Of a DNA stretch of 64,000 bases, positions 37,035-48,540 are shown piece after piece. Where the stretch lies: contig NC_088203.1 of assembly GCF_037126465.1 (NCBI RefSeq), positions 81,378,168 through 81,442,167 of the forward strand. Reading direction: 5' to 3'. Numbering within the stretch: the stretch's first letter is position 1; each line of letters opens with the position of its first letter. The notes beneath the pieces are model-generated. The model searched no databases, was not told the origin of the DNA, and saw only the letters and a list, made by a program, of their open reading frames with translations. A program made the position numbers and the translations under genes. The stretch comes from Ornithodoros turicata. Lineage: Eukaryota > Arthropoda > Arachnida > Ixodida > Argasidae.

Positions 37035-38211
37035 CAGGGTGTCCAAGCTAAGTGTGAACATATTTTTTAAATATATGTATATCACTTTTTCTGAGATGAA
37101 ATCAATTACAATAGTGCTTATACTGAAGGGCACTCCTTAGAAGAGCATTGGCAAACTCCTAAGAGAATGTCTTAATTAACTTTCAATAATTAGGTTTTTA
37201 ATTATAAAAGCTGCGAAGTTGTCCCAATGAGAACATCTGTTCATTTCGGTCACCTGATGTCGCAGCCGTTTTCAGAACAAAAATCCGTTCGCTAGATCGT
37301 CCGCAAGAAATTCGTGAAGGAAGACCGTTTTTTTCTTTATTTTGTTCATTGCGCATCTTCGGAGACGCGTATTTCCTTCATCCCCAATGTAAGAGGGCGA
37401 AGGAGCACAGTGCCGCCTGATGCGTCGAAGATGAGCTTTAACTCGCGGAAACAAAACAAAAACAAATGTGTCGGGTGACTCTATCGGAGCTGCCCTTATC
37501 TTGTGTTGCATTTTCTGTTTTCTTTTAATCTTTTTCCAGGACGCAAGAGGGGATTGTGTGCTCTTTCCCCCTCTCACATAGGGGATGAAGAAAATAAGCG
37601 TCTCCGAAGATGCGCAATGGACAAAATAAAGAAAAAAACGGTGTTCCTTCACGAATTTTGTGCGGACGATCTACCGAACTGATTTTTGTTCTGAAAACGG
37701 CCACGATATTAGGTGACCGAAAGGAACAGATGTTCTCATTGGGACAACTTCGTAGCTTCTATAATTAAAAAGTTAATTAAGACATTGTCTTAGGAGTTTG
37801 CTAATGCCCTCCTAAGGAGTGCCCTTCAGCATATGCTATATTGCAATTGATTTCATCTCGGAAAAAGTGATATATATTGTCACGAAGCGAAATGGGTCGG
37901 CGAGTCGTCCAATAAACAGCGAACGGTTTATTAGACTACTTGGTAGCAAAACACAAGAGTGATAGCTCTCTGAATGCAACTGAGTCCAAAGAATGAATTA
38001 TCCAGCCTGGAGCGCACAAGCATTTAAGCGTCGCGCCGAAAAGTCTAGGCACAGCACGTGCAGCAGGCGATGTGTCCGGAAGCTTCTTCCTTATTCTTCA
38101 GCATGCACCGGGATGAGATGTACCGTTTCGTGCCTGCCCTGGAAGTTTCTCGAAGATGATTCGTGGCAATATATATTTAAAAAATATGTTCACACTTAGC
38201 TTGACACCCTG
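37035..38211 (+). mobile_element. Fold-back element with near-complete palindromic arms
   Basis: Ends are CAGGGTGTCCAAGCTAAGTG at 37035 and, inverted, CAGGGTGTCAAGCTAAGTG at 38211, with TATA on both sides. The arms continue inward for hundreds of bases, with inner pairs CGCATCTTCGGAGACGC (about 37353) and GCGTCTCCGAAGATGCG (about 37597). The RNA or single strand would fold into one long hairpin centred near 37490. The right arm is interrupted by an LTR at 37878-38168. Mariner-like ends suggest a non-autonomous DNA element. Confidence 0.8.
37878..38168 (+). mobile_element. Solo LTR inside the fold-back element
   Basis: This 291-bp block starts TGTCACGAAGCG and ends CGTGGCA, with TG...CA ends and a short inverted terminal TGYCACGAA. 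It is flanked by ATATAT on both sides and exactly interrupts the right palindromic arm. A polyadenylation-like AATAAA lies at about 37911. These are features of a gypsy- or BEL-type solo LTR left by recombination. Confidence 0.65.
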
Positions 38212-38925
38212 TATAGGTTGAATCGCTGTCAATCAATCTTTCGCTGTGTTTGAGATTTTGTTTGTTTTGTTTTCTTTCGTGTCCCCTGCCTCTGGGTTTC
38301 TTCGTCCAGTTATGCCACGGTCCTTCTATACTCCGAGCATCAAAGAAACCGTGGTTATGCCAACAAATGTTTCTGGCTTTCTTGGACTCGCAAAGTTTCA
38401 GCACCCCCTGCACTAGAGGAACATCTTGACATTGTGGTGCTGTGTGACATGGGCTTTCAGCACCACCAACTTGTGATGGCGTTTACCATCTACACGATTA
38501 CTTGCTGTGTACAGCAGCCAAAGGCATCAGAGAGTTGTCAAAGCGATGGCGGCGGTGTACAATGGTCACGGTGAACACTTTGAAAAACTGACGTAGTTCG
38601 GTGCTTCCCGAATTTTCCATAGTATTTAAAGGAATAAAACTCCCGGTCAACGTTGAACGACCCTTTTATATTGCGATGCATCACCGCGTCTTCTGTGGAT
38701 GTAGGCAAACCCGAAGGACCCACTATAATATCGCAGCGCAGCAACATTACATTTGCCCGCTAGTACCCCTATCACACGGGCAGTATCCAATGATCGTTGA
38801 AGCCATGCAACGGCCATTGAACATGCGCGTAGCGTCTCCAAGCGTGTAACCTGTCAACCTGTCCTTGAAGGATCAAGGATCCCCGTCTGGTCCTTGAAGA
38901 CTGGCTGTGACGGAGGTATAAAATA

Positions 38926-39867
38926 GCCGTGGAGAGACATATTGGTGGGTTGCTCCTTCCGCTTACAACGTACAAATGCAGTGAAAGCACGCTTTACAGG
39001 GAACCGCCGTGGAGTAATATATTGGTAGGTTGCTTCTCCCGCGTACACTTTACCTATGCAGCGAAAGCACGCTTTACAGGGAACCGCCGTACCGTGACGT
39101 ATTTGTGGGTTGCTTCTCCCGCTTGCATTTGACCAATGCACTGAAAACACGCTTTATCGGGAACCGCCGTCGCATGACATATTTGTGGGTTGCTTCTCCC
39201 GCTTACATTTGACCAATGCACTGAAAGCACGCTTTAGAGGGAACCGCCTTAGAGTGACATATTGGTGGGTTTGTTCTCTCGCGTATACTTAACCTAAGCA
39301 GTGAAAGTACGCTTTACAAGGGACCGCCGTAGAGTGCTATATTGGTAGGTTGCGTCTCCAGGGTACACTTTACCTATGAAAGCACGCTTTACAGGAAACC
39401 GCCATAGAGTGACATATTGGTAGGTTGCTTGTCCCGCGTACACTTTACCTGCGCACTGAAAGCGCGCCTTATAGGGGCTGCCATTGAGTAACATATTTGT
39501 GGGTTGCTTCACCCGCTTACATTGGACCAATGTACTGAAAACACGCTTTACAGGGAACCGTCGTAGAGTGACATATTTGTGGGTTGCTTCTCCTGCTTAC
39601 ATTTGACCAATGCACTGAAAGCACGCTTTACAGGGAACCGCCGTAGAGTGACATATTGGTGGGTTTGTTCTCTCGCGTATATTTTCCAATGAAGTGAAAG
39701 CATGCCTTACAGGGCACCACCGTGGAGTGACATATTGGTTGGCTGCGTCTCCTGCGTACACTGCACCTATGCAGTGAAAGCACGCTTTACAGACGACCAC
39801 CATCGGGTGACATATTTGTGAGTTGCTTCCCCCGCTTGCACTTGACCAATGCACTGAAAGCACGATT
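38926..39867 (+). repeat. 80-bp satellite, left block
   Basis: About 11-12 diverged monomers of roughly 80 bp share GGTTGCTTCTCCCGC, ATGCAGTGAAAGCACGCTTTA and GACATATTGGTGGG. One monomer near 39375 has lost about 5 bp. This block uses GGGAACCGCCGT, where the right block mostly uses GGGACCGCCGT. Short plus-strand frames here are by-products of the 80-bp period. Confidence 0.93.
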
Positions 39868-41783
39868 TTGTGGCGGCCCGTGGAAGACGATGAAGAGGTG
39901 CCTCTGCTGCCACGCGCTACGGCGCTGGAACGTCAGTTCTACCGGCAGCGTTCCAGCGTGTGACCACGCACATCTGCCCGCTGGGACATTCCATCATCGC
40001 CGGTCAGGACGCATGTAGAGGAAGACCATCGTCCTCTACATTTGGTGACCCGAACAACGACCACCATGTTCGGCGTCATTCGGCTTCTTACCATCCCAAA
40101 TTTCACAACGACTGCTATTATCGGGCAGCAACATCCGCTCACCTGCTCAAGACAGCAGACGATGACGCTAGGGCCCGCCAATCGTGAGTCACCGAGCACG
40201 TCTCTCTGCCGGGGCTCATAATAAGAGGCTACGCTCGATTCTTCTGACCCGGCAGTCTTCGGCTTCAACGCCCCGTACCGGTCGCGGTACGCCGTGGTCC
40301 CACACTCTTCTCCAGGTCTCCACGTGCTTCGCGATAGCACCCCCCCCCCCCCTGGCATCACCAGCGACCGTTCAATGAGCAACACGCTCCACCACCGGTA
40401 TCGGTACGTCGCTGTCCTTACGCCCTGACGCCGCACCTGCGTCAGCTCGGCAACGCTTTCCGGAAGACGCTCGCGGAAATGTCTCACGCTGCCCCCATCG
40501 TCCTGCTACCACTTGACAGGACGCGAGCTGGGGTCGTTTGCATAAAACAAAACGGAGATGAGAACGATCTCACGGTGAGTTCGTGCTCAAATGACTAAAG
40601 TATCAAACTTGAGTCAGAGACGACTGCATAAACCATTTTGAGACCGTTCTCGTCTCATACTCAAGTGAGACCGAACTTGAGATCGGCAGCACGGCAACTG
40701 GCGAACGGAAGCTACGTCATCCGCTCAAACCATCCAATACCATGAAGGATAGAGGTGCTTCATACAACTCGGCATACGAGCATACGGCTTTCAAAGTGGT
40801 GAGAGATTCTGCCGTCTGCGTGTTATTCAGTTGATACAACAGCGCGAAGGTTTGCACACAGATATTTCAATAACTTCACCAGATTGTATTGTAGTTCTGT
40901 TCAATAAAATGGACATCAAACTTCGTGTGCTCTGTTGTTTTTGCATTATGGAGGCGACTACATCTCGTCTCCCATGTCTCTGCACATGCCGTCTGTATCT
41001 CGTCGCTGTCTCTCAGAGGTTTGAACGGCGGTGAAATGGAACCCAAATTAGATAGACGGAACGTTACAACTGACACGCGAAGTTGAAAAACGAATGGATG
41101 TCATTAGGTCAATAATTTTCAATTTGACAACAAACGCAGCGAAACAATGTACCAGTCCATTACAAAGCAACTATAGCTACACGCGAGTGGCAGATCAAGA
41201 AGCTATACCGTACGTCTGTATTGCAAGCAGAGCAGCCATTCTCAAATTGAGAACCCATTTGAGCGTGGTAGTTAGCTGTCTCAAAATCTGAGAACGCTAC
41301 ACGAGAACGTGCTCAAGCGCGATCTCATCTTTGCTCTCAAATTTGTTTGATGCAACCGGCTCAGACGCTGAGTACGAGCTTGAGATCGAACTCAGGTGTG
41401 AGATCGATCTCAAACCGCTTTATGCAAACGGCTCCTGATCGTTGGCGCAGCAGCACGATGCACAGCGCACTACATCGACCGCCCGCAACAACGTTCTACA
41501 ACGAGGGTCCACGCGCGCTATCCTGCTGCGCCTGCTGACGCGGACTCAAGTGCGGTCTAGAATCCACGGCCACGTATGCCAAGCTTTCCCACGTCCACGA
41601 TGAAGAGGTGCCACTGCTGCCACGCGCTACGACAGTTCGCTGGAACGACAGTTCTGCCGGCAGCGTCCCAGAGTGTGGCCACGCACATCTGCCCGCTGGG
41701 ACATTCCATCATCGCCGATCAGAACGCATGTAGAGGAAGACCATCGTCTTCTACATTTGGAGCCGTTGGAGGTTACACTGGCC
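39868..41783 (+). mobile_element. LTR-like remnant embedded in the satellite
   Basis: Two direct copies of a 157-bp block, 39886-40042 and about 41601-41757, begin ATGAAGAGGTGCC and end TCTACA. They share CACATCTGCCCGCTGGGACA and GCATGTAGAGGAAGACCATC. The left copy follows TGTGGCGGCCCG and is followed at once by TTTGGTGACCCGAAC, resembling the primer-binding site after a retroviral-type 5' LTR. Satellite resumes right after the second copy. No gag or pol is recognisable, so it would be a non-autonomous or decayed element. A 3' polypurine tract was not found. Confidence 0.5.
40531..41434 (+). mobile_element. MITE with GAGATCGATCTCA-type repeats
   Basis: Inverted ends read GGGTCGTTTGCATAAAACAA at 40531 and, inverted, GAGCCGTTTGCATAAAGC at 41434. 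CTG lies on both sides (40528-40530 and 41435-41437), a possible 3-bp duplication. Near both ends the words TGAGAACGATCTCA, TGAGATCGATCTCA and similar recur, for example at 40558-40690 and 41280-41412. It sits inside the LTR-like remnant and so is the youngest layer of that nest. Confidence 0.6.
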
Positions 41784-43218
41784 GCCGTCGAGTAACATAT
41801 TTGTGGGTTGCTTCTCCCGCTTACATTTGACCAATACACCGAAGGCACGCTTTACAGGGAGTTGCCGTAGAGTGACATATTTGTGGGTTGCTTCTCCCGC
41901 TTACATTTGATCAATGCACCGAAAGCACGCTTTACAGGGAACCGCCGTAGAGTGACATATTGGTGGATTTGTTCTCTCGCGTACATTTTACCAATGCAGT
42001 GAAAGCACGCTTTACAAGGGACCGCCGTGGGGTGACATATTGGTGGATTGTTTCTCCCGCTTACATTTTACCAATGCAATGAAAGCTCGCTTTACAAGTG
42101 ACCGCCGTGGGATGACATATTGATGGGCTGCTTCACCCGCTTACATTTTACCAATGCAGTGAAAGCACGCTTTACAAGGGACCGCTGTGGGGTGACATAT
42201 TGGTGGGTTGCTTCTCCCGCTTACATTTTACCAATGCAGTGAAAGCACGCTTTACAAGCGACCGCCGTGGGGTGACATATTGGTGGGCTGCTTCTCCCGC
42301 TTACATTTTACCAATGCAGTGAAAGCACGCTTTACAAGGGACCGCCGTGGGGTGGACATATTGGTGGGTTGCTTCTCCCGCTTACATTTTACCAATGCAG
42401 TGAAAGCACGCTTTACAAGCGACCGCCGTTGGGTGGCATATTGGTGGGTTGCTTCTCCCGCTTACATTTTACCTATGCAGTGAAAGCACGCTTTACAAGG
42501 GACAGCCGTGGGGTGGCATATTGGTGGGTTGCTTCTCCCGCTTACGTTTTACCAATGCCGTGAAAGAACGCTTTACAAGGGACCGCCGTGGGTGGACATA
42601 TTGGTGGGTTGCTTCTCCCGCTTACATTTTACCAATGCAGTGAAAGCACGCTTTAAAAGGGACCGCCGTGGGGTGGACATATTGGTGGGTTGCTTCTCCC
42701 GCTTACATTTTACCAATGCAGTGAAAGCACGCTTTACAAGGGACCGCCGTGGGGTGACATATTGGTGGGTTACTTCTCCCGCTTACATTTTACCTATGCA
42801 GTGAAAGCACGCTATACAAGGGACAGCCGTGGGGTGGCATATTGGTGGGTTGCTTCTCCCGCTTACGTTTTACCAATGCAGTGAAAGAACGCTTTACAAG
42901 GGACCGCCGTGGGGTTGACATATTGGTGGGTTGCTTCTCCCGCTTACATTTTACCAATGCAGTGAAAGCACGCTTTAAAAGGGACCGCCGTGGGGTGGAC
43001 ATATTGGTGGGTTGCTTCTCCCGCTTACATTTTACCAATGCAGTGAAAGCACGCTTTACAAGGGACCGCCGTGGGGTGACATATTGGTGGGTTACTTCTC
43101 CCGCTTACATTTTACCAATGCAGTGAAAGCACGCTTTACAAGGGACCGCCGTGGGGTGACATATTGGTGGATTGCTTCTCCCGCTTAGATTTTACCAATG
43201 CAATGAAAGAACGCTTTA
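41784..43218 (+). repeat. 80-bp satellite, right block
   Basis: About 18 monomers of 80-81 bp, more uniform than the left block, contain GCTTACATTTTACCAATGCA, GTGAAAGCACGCTTTACAAG and GGACCGCCGTGGGGTGACAT. Neighbouring pairs near 42600-43080 repeat the same private variants (CTTTAAAAGG, GGTGGACATATT). This points to duplication of blocks of several monomers. It ends in a truncated monomer at 43218. Confidence 0.95.
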
Positions 43219-44784
43219 CACTAGAACGATATGAACGGACAAACGAAACACAAAATTTGTCTGACTTCGCTCCCATATGTGGAATGCATTCTGTGTTGAA
43301 AAAAAGATAATAATAATAAAGCTCTGCACGAGGTATATTGTTTTGGGTGTACTCACGTGTCCTGAGCTTCCATGAGAATTTGTCCTCGAAGCAGTACTCT
43401 GGACCGTCATGGACCTGCTGTTTCTTTTTGCCCCGTACACTTTACTGTGTTTGTGAATGCACGGTAGCATCGAGGGCGACTTAACTCTAAGCCTACGTCG
43501 TCAACTAAAGTGAACGAAACGAAGAAAAACGTTCGCACTAAGTAAAGTTTTAGGGCTGTTTAAACGAGCTTCCACGCCAAACTTTTTAGCCGCGCGAAAA
43601 TGACTGTAGCCCAGCGAAACTTGCGGCTTAGGATACGTTTTAACAGAAGCCATTAGTTGCAGAGTATGAACTCTTAAGCTCATCATCTACTTATTAAACC
43701 CCTCAGCAACGTTTATCGCGAAGAGATTAATAACCTTAATACAGCGAGGCGTATTTTAAAGAGCGCAATAAAGAAACGGGGTCTCAATCAAGGGTCTCAC
43801 CAAGGTGTGTTAGTTTTGGAGATCATTAGCGTAATTGATGCATTTAATGAAGGAATTAGTGACAAACAAAAACCAAACAAACAAAAAAAAGAACGAAACC
43901 CCGGACAAGAAATCTTTGGCGAACGATCTTGCACGATACGCGGATGATACGCCGCATCAATCATCGCGAAAACGCGCACATGTATTGTGTGTTTGTTATC
44001 CTTATTATGTTTTCGGATCGTTTTGTTCTTGTTTCCGCGTGGCCGTGAGAGAAGGGGGAGGGTACATCACTGATTACGTCGTTTTGTATCGCTGCTGTGA
44101 TTATCGGCGTTTAGCGTTGGCTGGTAATGTCGACAAAGTCGTCGGTTGTTCTCTGCGCGACTTGACAGATGCCGTTATGGTTTGGATAACAGATGCGGAA
44201 TTTTGCTTGTCGCTCGTATTTCTTGATGGTCTGCAGGCGACGGACGTGCTTGCGTTGCTGACGATGGTGGACATAAATGCCGTTTATTTGTTTTAATTTG
44301 TTAATTTCTTGTTTAATTTGTTCATTTATTTCTCCCTCTTCGTGACATACATTGTACATACATTGCAAGGTTTGTTGCCGATAGTCTTACGTAATTGACT
44401 ATCGATATGCTTTTCGTTTGTGTTTCATTAGCATCCATAGCCACACTTGGTTCGCAATATTGATCCTTTCGTTCCCGTCTTCGTTTTCGCACTGGCACTG
44501 TGAAAACGAAAACAGAACCACGTGCGACACAAGTTCTTTCCGTTTAGCTGCACAATTATAAATGATGCAAGCAAGCAGCGAAAGAACATGCTCATCATAA
44601 AATCGTACGCACTCATGGGACTGTAATGGCAGCCAATCCAGTGCAGAGAGTATCACATGATCTTGCGGTTGGTTTGAGCGGCATGAGAAGCTCAATGCAG
44701 CGTAGCATGGAAAGCTGCTCTGAGTTCCATGGTAATACTTGCGGAGAGCGAGGCATTTTCTTTTATCTGCTCCACCATAGTTTT
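43219..44784. other. Intron sequence; one long unassigned frame
   Basis: A plus-strand frame of 153 codons (43835-44296) has no recognisable domain, low-complexity lysine/asparagine at its start and no codon bias. I treat it as probably fortuitous. Confidence 0.4.
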
Positions 44785-44935
44785 CCGATAGCCGACTATC
44801 GATAGTTTTTTTATTGCTACCGACATTCGACTATCGATAGTACTATGTATAGTCGACTATCGATAGTGCTATCGATAGTTTTCTTGCTATCGGTAGTTCG
44901 ATTCTTATACGACTGTCGATAGTTTTGCATCACTA
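44785..44935 (+). repeat. Cluster of CTATCGATAG palindromes
   Basis: About six copies or near-copies of ACTATCGATAGT occur in 150 bp (for example near 44796, 44834, 44857 and 44871), with diverged copies at 44889 and 44921. The right edge reads AAAACTATCGACAGT on the minus strand next to GTGATGC, as in the ends of some hAT-like MITEs. A further copy lies near 44399. The core TATCGATA also equals the insect DRE promoter motif. A mobile-element origin seems likelier. Confidence 0.55.
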
Positions 44936-45209
44936 GTTTACATGCGTTTTATCTCCGTATATCGCAAGTTATCGCTGGCATTTATACTGCAGATGTTTGC
45001 ACAGCGACAGTATTCTATTTCCGTGAAAACAGTCGCGTTTACATGAATGCAAAAGCGTGTTGAATCCAGTTTTCGAGTCGAATCCGGCGATGTAAACGGC
45101 CCGATTTGCTAGGACAGCGCATCGTATTCATTCCGCTCAACACAGTAGTCAGGAAGGTGTTCGCTGCGGGTCATTTGCGTCGTCTGCTACTGCCAGTCGG
45201 GTAGACAAA

Positions 45210-45377
45210 ATGGCGACGTCAGGCAGCTCCCAGCCACGCTCGGTTTTCGATATGAAAGTCAGTCCAGGCTTGCAGGAGCAGCTCGACTTGCCGCCGTGCA
45301 GCAGGGTCGAATCTGACGTAGGCGTGAAGATGCGGCGAAGACGCTACGTTTCCGACGTGTTCATGTTCGACGGGAAG
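45210..45377 (+). CDS. Candidate first coding exon of an unrecognised nested gene
   Basis: An ATG in a good context (ACAAAATGG) opens a frame of 56 codons to a possible donor AAG|GTGACG at 45377/45378. Unspliced, the frame would stop at 45404 after 64 codons. Third codon positions are about three-quarters G or C in the first 55 codons, well above the surrounding AT-rich intron, which suggests real coding use. The product begins MATSGSSQPRSVFDMKVSPG and later has a basic run KMRRRRYVSDVFMFDGK; I do not recognise the family. It lies on the strand opposite the DIP-like gene, inside its giant intron. A cluster of TATCGATA words sits 280-420 bp upstream. Alternatives are a short single-exon gene or a chance frame. 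The donor is only fair, and the next exon was not found. Confidence 0.45.
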
Positions 45378-45404
45378 GTGACGGAACGTCGGAAGCAGCA
45401 GTGA

Positions 45405-47959
45405 AATGTGCCTCTAAGTTTCCAATTACCCGTTCCAAAGCGCCATCATAACTTCCTGTGCCACCAGGTGCTTAGGGTCTAACGTGGTCTGGCCGTTCGC
45501 AGTGGATGAAACAAAGGTCGCAGCGCGGGGATGGTGCGAGGCCAATCTTGTGACGGAAGGTAGGTGTTAGTATAGCCTTGCACCTCAGTCCGTGAAGCAG
45601 GGAAGCCTTGTTGCGGCTCTGGACTCCATGCGCATCCCTATAAACGGTGACTCATTGTCTTCTTTCCGGTTCTTCTTTCTTCTTTTCGACTCGTTTGCAT
45701 TTGCCTATGGCGTATTCACGTAAACGCACCTTATGAATGAGTTGTTTTCATCGTGATACGCGATGCTATATCTCAGGCTTAAGGTAGTTCTGTGTGAGCT
45801 ATAATTATGAACCTCATTGTCCTGTCGCGTTTTTAAATTCTAGCCGGGCAGATTAACGGAGCGGTGGTTTGGGACAGCCAAAACTGAATCTAAAGTAATG
45901 CCAACATCTTACTAGAGACAATACGACGAATATATAGTTTTTCGTAGGGGGTAATCCTAGGGCGCATTTTCAAAGGCGCAGTTTGATAAGCAGTTGTAAT
46001 ATTTAAGATCAGCCGCGCGCGTGACAAGTAATGATGACGATTATATAACGCGAAAACAATGGTGACGTAACTTGCGACGGAGTCAGACTGCAGCTAATGA
46101 GAATTACATAAGGATAAAACGAAAAGAAGGGGAAGGAGAGGAGAAGAAAGGGAGTTCAACTGATGAGCACCACAGGGAGAAAACACATGCACCACCCGCG
46201 GTGGTGAAGTAAATGCAATTAACGTAAGATGCATTAAAAACGGTGATGTTACTACCTCATATTTACTTATTCACATAACCTGGGCACACAAAAGGCTTTC
46301 ACAAGCGGTACGAAAAAAATCAGGACGACAGTACCCTCCACCTTTTTCTTTCTTTTTTTTTTCTTCCTTTCAAATCGCACAAACCCGATTCTATTTCAGC
46401 GAAAGGATATCTCTCGCAAACTCCTCTCGCTCCTCGTTGTGCATTGTTCCTGTAAATGCATTCTCCTACTTTCCGTATGGGACACAAGGAACCGAGCGAC
46501 TTTCTTTCCCCTCTCTCTCTCTCTCGTCTGATATCAGATTCAAACCTCACCACGCTGAGTGAGTTCCAGCGCTCGCGTCATTACTGAAAATTAATTTCGG
46601 ATCAAAGATAAAAAAAAGGAGAAGAGACACGCGACGGGAGGAATTAAAATGCGGCTTAATTAGTATATCGTTTAGGACACCTTCTTCCCTTCCTCACCCC
46701 CTTCTCGCTCAAAAATCGTTATCTCCCTCATCAGCCCTTCAAAGTACCTCCTCACGCCCAATGCCCACACTGAAAGTCTTCTTTCTTTCTTTCTTTTTTT
46801 CAGTTCACTTCTTCTACTTCATCTCTTCCAGCTACTAAACAAAAAGATCATTTTGCCGCGAAATTAATTCCGAGCTTCGTTTCCATTCCACGATATTTTT
46901 CTTTAATCATCGGTTATGCAAATTTCTTAAAGTGTATGCAAATTTTCGGGTCTGCTGTGAGAGTATAATGTAAGAGTATAAACCGAAAGAGGGACGATGA
47001 TTTCTTTTTTTTTATATTTGTTATCTCGCGAGATGTTTCTGATATCTTGGGTGCTTAGTGAGTCTTCAGGGTTCTTCGGGAGGTGTTCAAGAACCGAACG
47101 AGCCCTTTCATAAGGTTTTTTTTTTTCAGTGTTTTGACCTCGCATGTGTTGCGTGAGGGGTCAAACCGTATGCTAGGCATAATAGCGCGTCAGGAATGCC
47201 ATTTTTACTTGTAAACATGTTTTAATATCCATCACTGGTCAAGACGAATATAACTGCATTCTTGAAGGGATGAGCTCCTATACGATGCTAGCCGCAGGAA
47301 AAATTTCTTTTTTTTTTTGCTAACATTTGCGTTTCAGTATAAATTTTATGGCTGTAATATCAACAACATATTCGGAGTATATTAAAAGAACAGTAAAGTG
47401 AATAGCATGTCTGTAGAAACTGTATGCTTTTCTGAAAGCTGTAACTTCGACGTTTCAGGTAGGCAATAGCTCTGCTGTATATCGAGTATTTTTTTCTGTA
47501 CCAAGCAAAGCTTGCAGACCCCACGGACTGCAGACGCGCCAACCATGAGGTGACTCCCGCGCCATCTATTGAAAACGCAACTAACTAAGTGAGACATCTA
47601 GGCGAGATTGGTACGGTACTAGCGAGTGCAGTGCACGTTCAATCGTCCATGGGGCACGGTTTGTGTATCCCGGAACACAAGAACGCAAACCAGATATTCC
47701 TATAAATACCCTGGATGCGAGGTTTTGGAAACATCAGCGATACAGCGAGCAGACGACACAGAGACGCAGAGAGAGAGGAAGGCCAACAGGTGGCGCCGAT
47801 CGCACAAACATTTCTCACAGGTACGGAGCCGGCAGGTTACAACCGTGAACAGTTTAAAACGAACTTCTTAAGAGTTGCTGTTATCTGCAAAACAGGTCTA
47901 ACTGTAATTAGTAACCTGTCTCAAATTGGTTACGTGGTGTTTCAATATCACGTGATATA
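45405..47959. other. Intron sequence, nothing recognised
   Basis: Pyrimidine-rich tracts near 46340-46530 and 46680-46850. If 45210-45377 is a real first exon, its downstream exons might lie here or further right, but none was recognised. Confidence 0.5.
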
Positions 47960-48540
47960 CAGGGTGTGTGCAGAAAAACATGACCCGCATTTAGGAACAT
48001 AGCTTGTTGCCTACCTAACTAACGAACTTCCGGTGGCGCACGATGGCGCATTTATGCGTGCGAAATCTGCAGAAAAATTGTGGAAGCCATACTCAGCTTA
48101 AAAAATAAACGGAACAACGAAAATGTCGGCTTCCGTGCATCGGAATAGGGCAACATGGTGGACAACAGGGTGTATATGAAAGGGCAACACGGTGGACGTA
48201 GGAGAGTTGTGTTCAAGTACCGCTAGGGGAGCTATCGGTGCATAAATCGAAACGATGTCCCACATGGATGCTCATCGGCTGTACCCCTAGCGGTGCCTGC
48301 ACATAACTCTCCTGAGACCGAAATGCACTACCATGCACTGTCATGACCGCCCTATTCTAATGCATGGAAGCCCATGTTTTCGCGCTCTGTTTATTTTTTT
48401 ACACTGAGTATGGCTTCTAGGATTTTTTTGTAGCTTTCGCACGCATAAATACGCCGTCGTGCGCCACCGGAAGTTCCTCGGCTAAGTAGACAACGAGTTA
48501 CATGTAAAAATGCGGGTCATGTTTTTCTGCACACACCCTG
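47960..48540 (+). mobile_element. Fold-back MITE, 581 bp
   Basis: The ends CAGGGTGTGTGCAGAAAAAC (47960) recur inverted at 48540, flanked by TA. The arms continue with matched pairs such as CTTCCGGTGGCGCACGATGG with its diverged inverse near 48455, and AGTATGGCTTC-type matches. The single strand would fold over its whole length, centred near 48250. No coding frame. Confidence 0.8.

Noticed and set aside
39939..40487. 182-codon minus-strand frame
   Set aside because: It runs antisense across a GC-rich LTR-like block, includes a glycine run from the poly-C tract at 40340 and has no recognisable domain.
38929..43126. Series of overlapping plus- and minus-strand frames (60-98 codons) with similar proteins such as LLPLTFYQCSESTLY
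   Set aside because: They arise because an 80-bp monomer changes frame each unit and repeats every 240 bp. There is no start context or codon bias, and the satellite explains them.
38926..43218. CRISPR-like array
   Set aside because: The unit is an uninterrupted 80-bp tandem repeat without unique spacers, in a eukaryotic intron.
43835..44296. 153-codon plus-strand frame
   Set aside because: Length alone is weak evidence. The first third is lysine/asparagine low complexity, and no motif or codon bias is visible.
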